Below, in pieces: positions 13,261-14,063 of a stretch of DNA of 14,063 nucleotides (position 1 is its first letter; the number at the start of each line of letters is the position of its first letter). The translations under genes were made by a program, and so were the position numbers. The notes beneath the pieces are model-generated. The model was not told the DNA's origin. It did not search any database and saw nothing but the letters and a program-made list of their open reading frames with translations. Location: positions 1 through 14,063 of the forward strand of contig CALUDF010000038.1 in assembly GCA_943914745.1 (NCBI GenBank), written 5' to 3'. Source of the stretch: an uncultured Bacteriovorax sp. GTDB lineage: Bacteria > Bdellovibrionota > Bacteriovoracia > Bacteriovoracales > Bacteriovoracaceae.

Positions 13261-14063
13261 ATGTCATACGTGAACGATAAGCAAATCATTTATTCAATGA
13301 ATAAAGTTGGAAAGGTCTATAAGCAAAAGCATGTCTTAAAAGACATCCGCCTTTCATACTACTATGGAGCAAAGATCGGGGTTCTTGGTCTTAACGGCGC
13401 CGGTAAATCTACACTTCTTAAAATCATGGCAGGTCTTGATACTGATCACTTGGGAGAGACGACTCTCGCAAAAGGATACACTGTTGGATACCTTGAGCAG
13501 GACCCAAAGCTTGACCCGGATAAAACGGTAAGAGAAGTCGTTCAAGAAGGAGCTCAGTATGTTGTCGATCTTCTTCGTGAGTTTGATGAAGTCAACGCAA
13601 AATTCGGCGAAGAGATGTCTGATGCTGAAATGGAAAAGCTTTATGCAAAACAAGCTGACCTTCAAGATAAGTTAGATGCTTCGAATGCATGGGATCTGGA
13701 TTCTCGTCTTGACCTCGCAATGGATTCATTGAATTGTCCTCCTGCTGATCAAAAGTGTGGAGTGTTATCAGGAGGGGAGAAGAGACGTGTCGCTCTTTGT
13801 AAGCTTCTTCTTCAAGAGCCAGATATTTTACTTCTGGATGAGCCTACCAACCACCTTGATGCTGAAACGGTTTGGTGGCTTGAGCGCCATCTTCAAAACT
13901 ACAAAGGAACAATCATTGCCGTCACCCACGACCGTTACTTCTTAGATAACGTTGCGGGATGGATTCTTGAACTTGACCGCGGTCAAGGAATTCCTTATGA
14001 AGGAAACTATTCTGGATGGCTTGAGCAAAAAGCAAAACGACTGGCTCAGGAAGAAAAATCAGA
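13261..14063 (+). CDS. ettA: Energy-dependent translational throttle protein EttA, 5' part
   Basis: This is the first 267 codons of an ABC-F ATPase, cut by the window end; full EttA has about 555 residues. In E. coli, EttA binds the ribosomal E site and gates entry into elongation according to ATP/ADP ratio. The first nucleotide-binding domain is complete: Walker A GLNGAGKST (43-51), an arm region near 90-140, signature LSGGEKRRVALC (169-180), Walker B ILLLDEP with Glu194 (189-195), and the H-loop His223 in THDRYFLDNVAGW. AKIGVLGLNGAGKSTLLKIM and YFLDNVAGWILELDRGQGIP match E. coli EttA almost exactly from memory, which separates it from Uup, YbiT and YheS. AGAGGA (13249-13254) is a good RBS, 6 bases before ATG. 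The linker, second ATPase domain and end lie outside the window. Confidence 0.95.
   Translation, partial: MSYVNDKQIIYSMNKVGKVYKQKHVLKDIRLSYYYGAKIGVLGLNGAGKSTLLKIMAGLDTDHLGETTLAKGYTVGYLEQDPKLDPDKTVREVVQEGAQYVVDLLREFDEVNAKFGEEMSDAEMEKLYAKQADLQDKLDASNAWDLDSRLDLAMDSLNCPPADQKCGVLSGGEKRRVALCKLLLQEPDILLLDEPTNHLDAETVWWLERHLQNYKGTIIAVTHDRYFLDNVAGWILELDRGQGIPYEGNYSGWLEQKAKRLAQEEKS

Noticed and set aside
13354..13945. Frames within 13354-13945 on both strands
   Set aside because: They overlap the clearly coding EttA frame, which stays open from 13261 to the window end with all ABC motifs.

Overview
This is a bacterial chromosome segment. The gene mix suggests a Gram-negative of the Bdellovibrionota / Bacteriovoracia type (Bacteriovorax, Peredibacter and relatives): complex I subunits, several secreted or lipid-anchored orphan proteins, transmembrane chemoreceptors without an obvious HAMP domain, and moderately AT-rich DNA. 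That placement is an inference from gene content, because no rRNA or other taxonomic marker lies in the window. I see no tRNA, CRISPR array, insertion sequence or phage gene.

Positions 1-4427 hold two paralogous methyl-accepting chemotaxis receptors, both on the + strand and both interrupted in the periplasmic sensor region. The first (71-1636) has an in-frame TAA at 542-544. The second (2803-4385) has a frame change at an A4 run (3035-3038), which leaves two ORFs overlapping as ATGA. Each receptor ends in a bidirectional terminator that faces a small secreted-protein gene on the - strand. A thioredoxin-fold protein with SxxC in place of CxxC sits between them, behind a leader with two hairpins.

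Positions 4449-5830 carry a divergent pair: a small exported protein (-) and an exported HELTH-type zinc metalloprotease (+).

Positions 5898-8845 are a compact complex I operon, nuoB-nuoC-nuoD-nuoI. It has a near-consensus sigma70-type promoter directly before nuoB and a strong terminator directly after nuoI. These four subunits form the connecting Q-module of NADH:quinone oxidoreductase plus its ferredoxin-like subunit. The membrane subunits (NuoA, H, J-N) and the NADH module (NuoE-G) are not here and must be encoded elsewhere if complex I is complete.

Positions 8859-9557 encode a putative lipoprotein. It converges with a four-gene - strand operon (12135 to 9566): a small acidic orphan, an RlmI-like rRNA methyltransferase without the usual Cys motif, a YdcZ/DUF606-type DMT membrane protein, and an RDD-SHOCT membrane protein. 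The first gene appears to have a leaderless-type promoter.

Positions 12211-14063 (+ strand) hold a membrane protein with a T2SSF/TadC-like layout, whose ribosome binding site is buried in a leader hairpin, followed by the first 267 codons of the ABC-F translation factor EttA, cut by the window end.

I found no clear novel multi-gene system. The most interesting items are the two independently broken chemoreceptors, the isolated nuoBCDI operon, the RBS-sequestering hairpin at 12211-12256 and the Cys-less RlmI-like enzyme.
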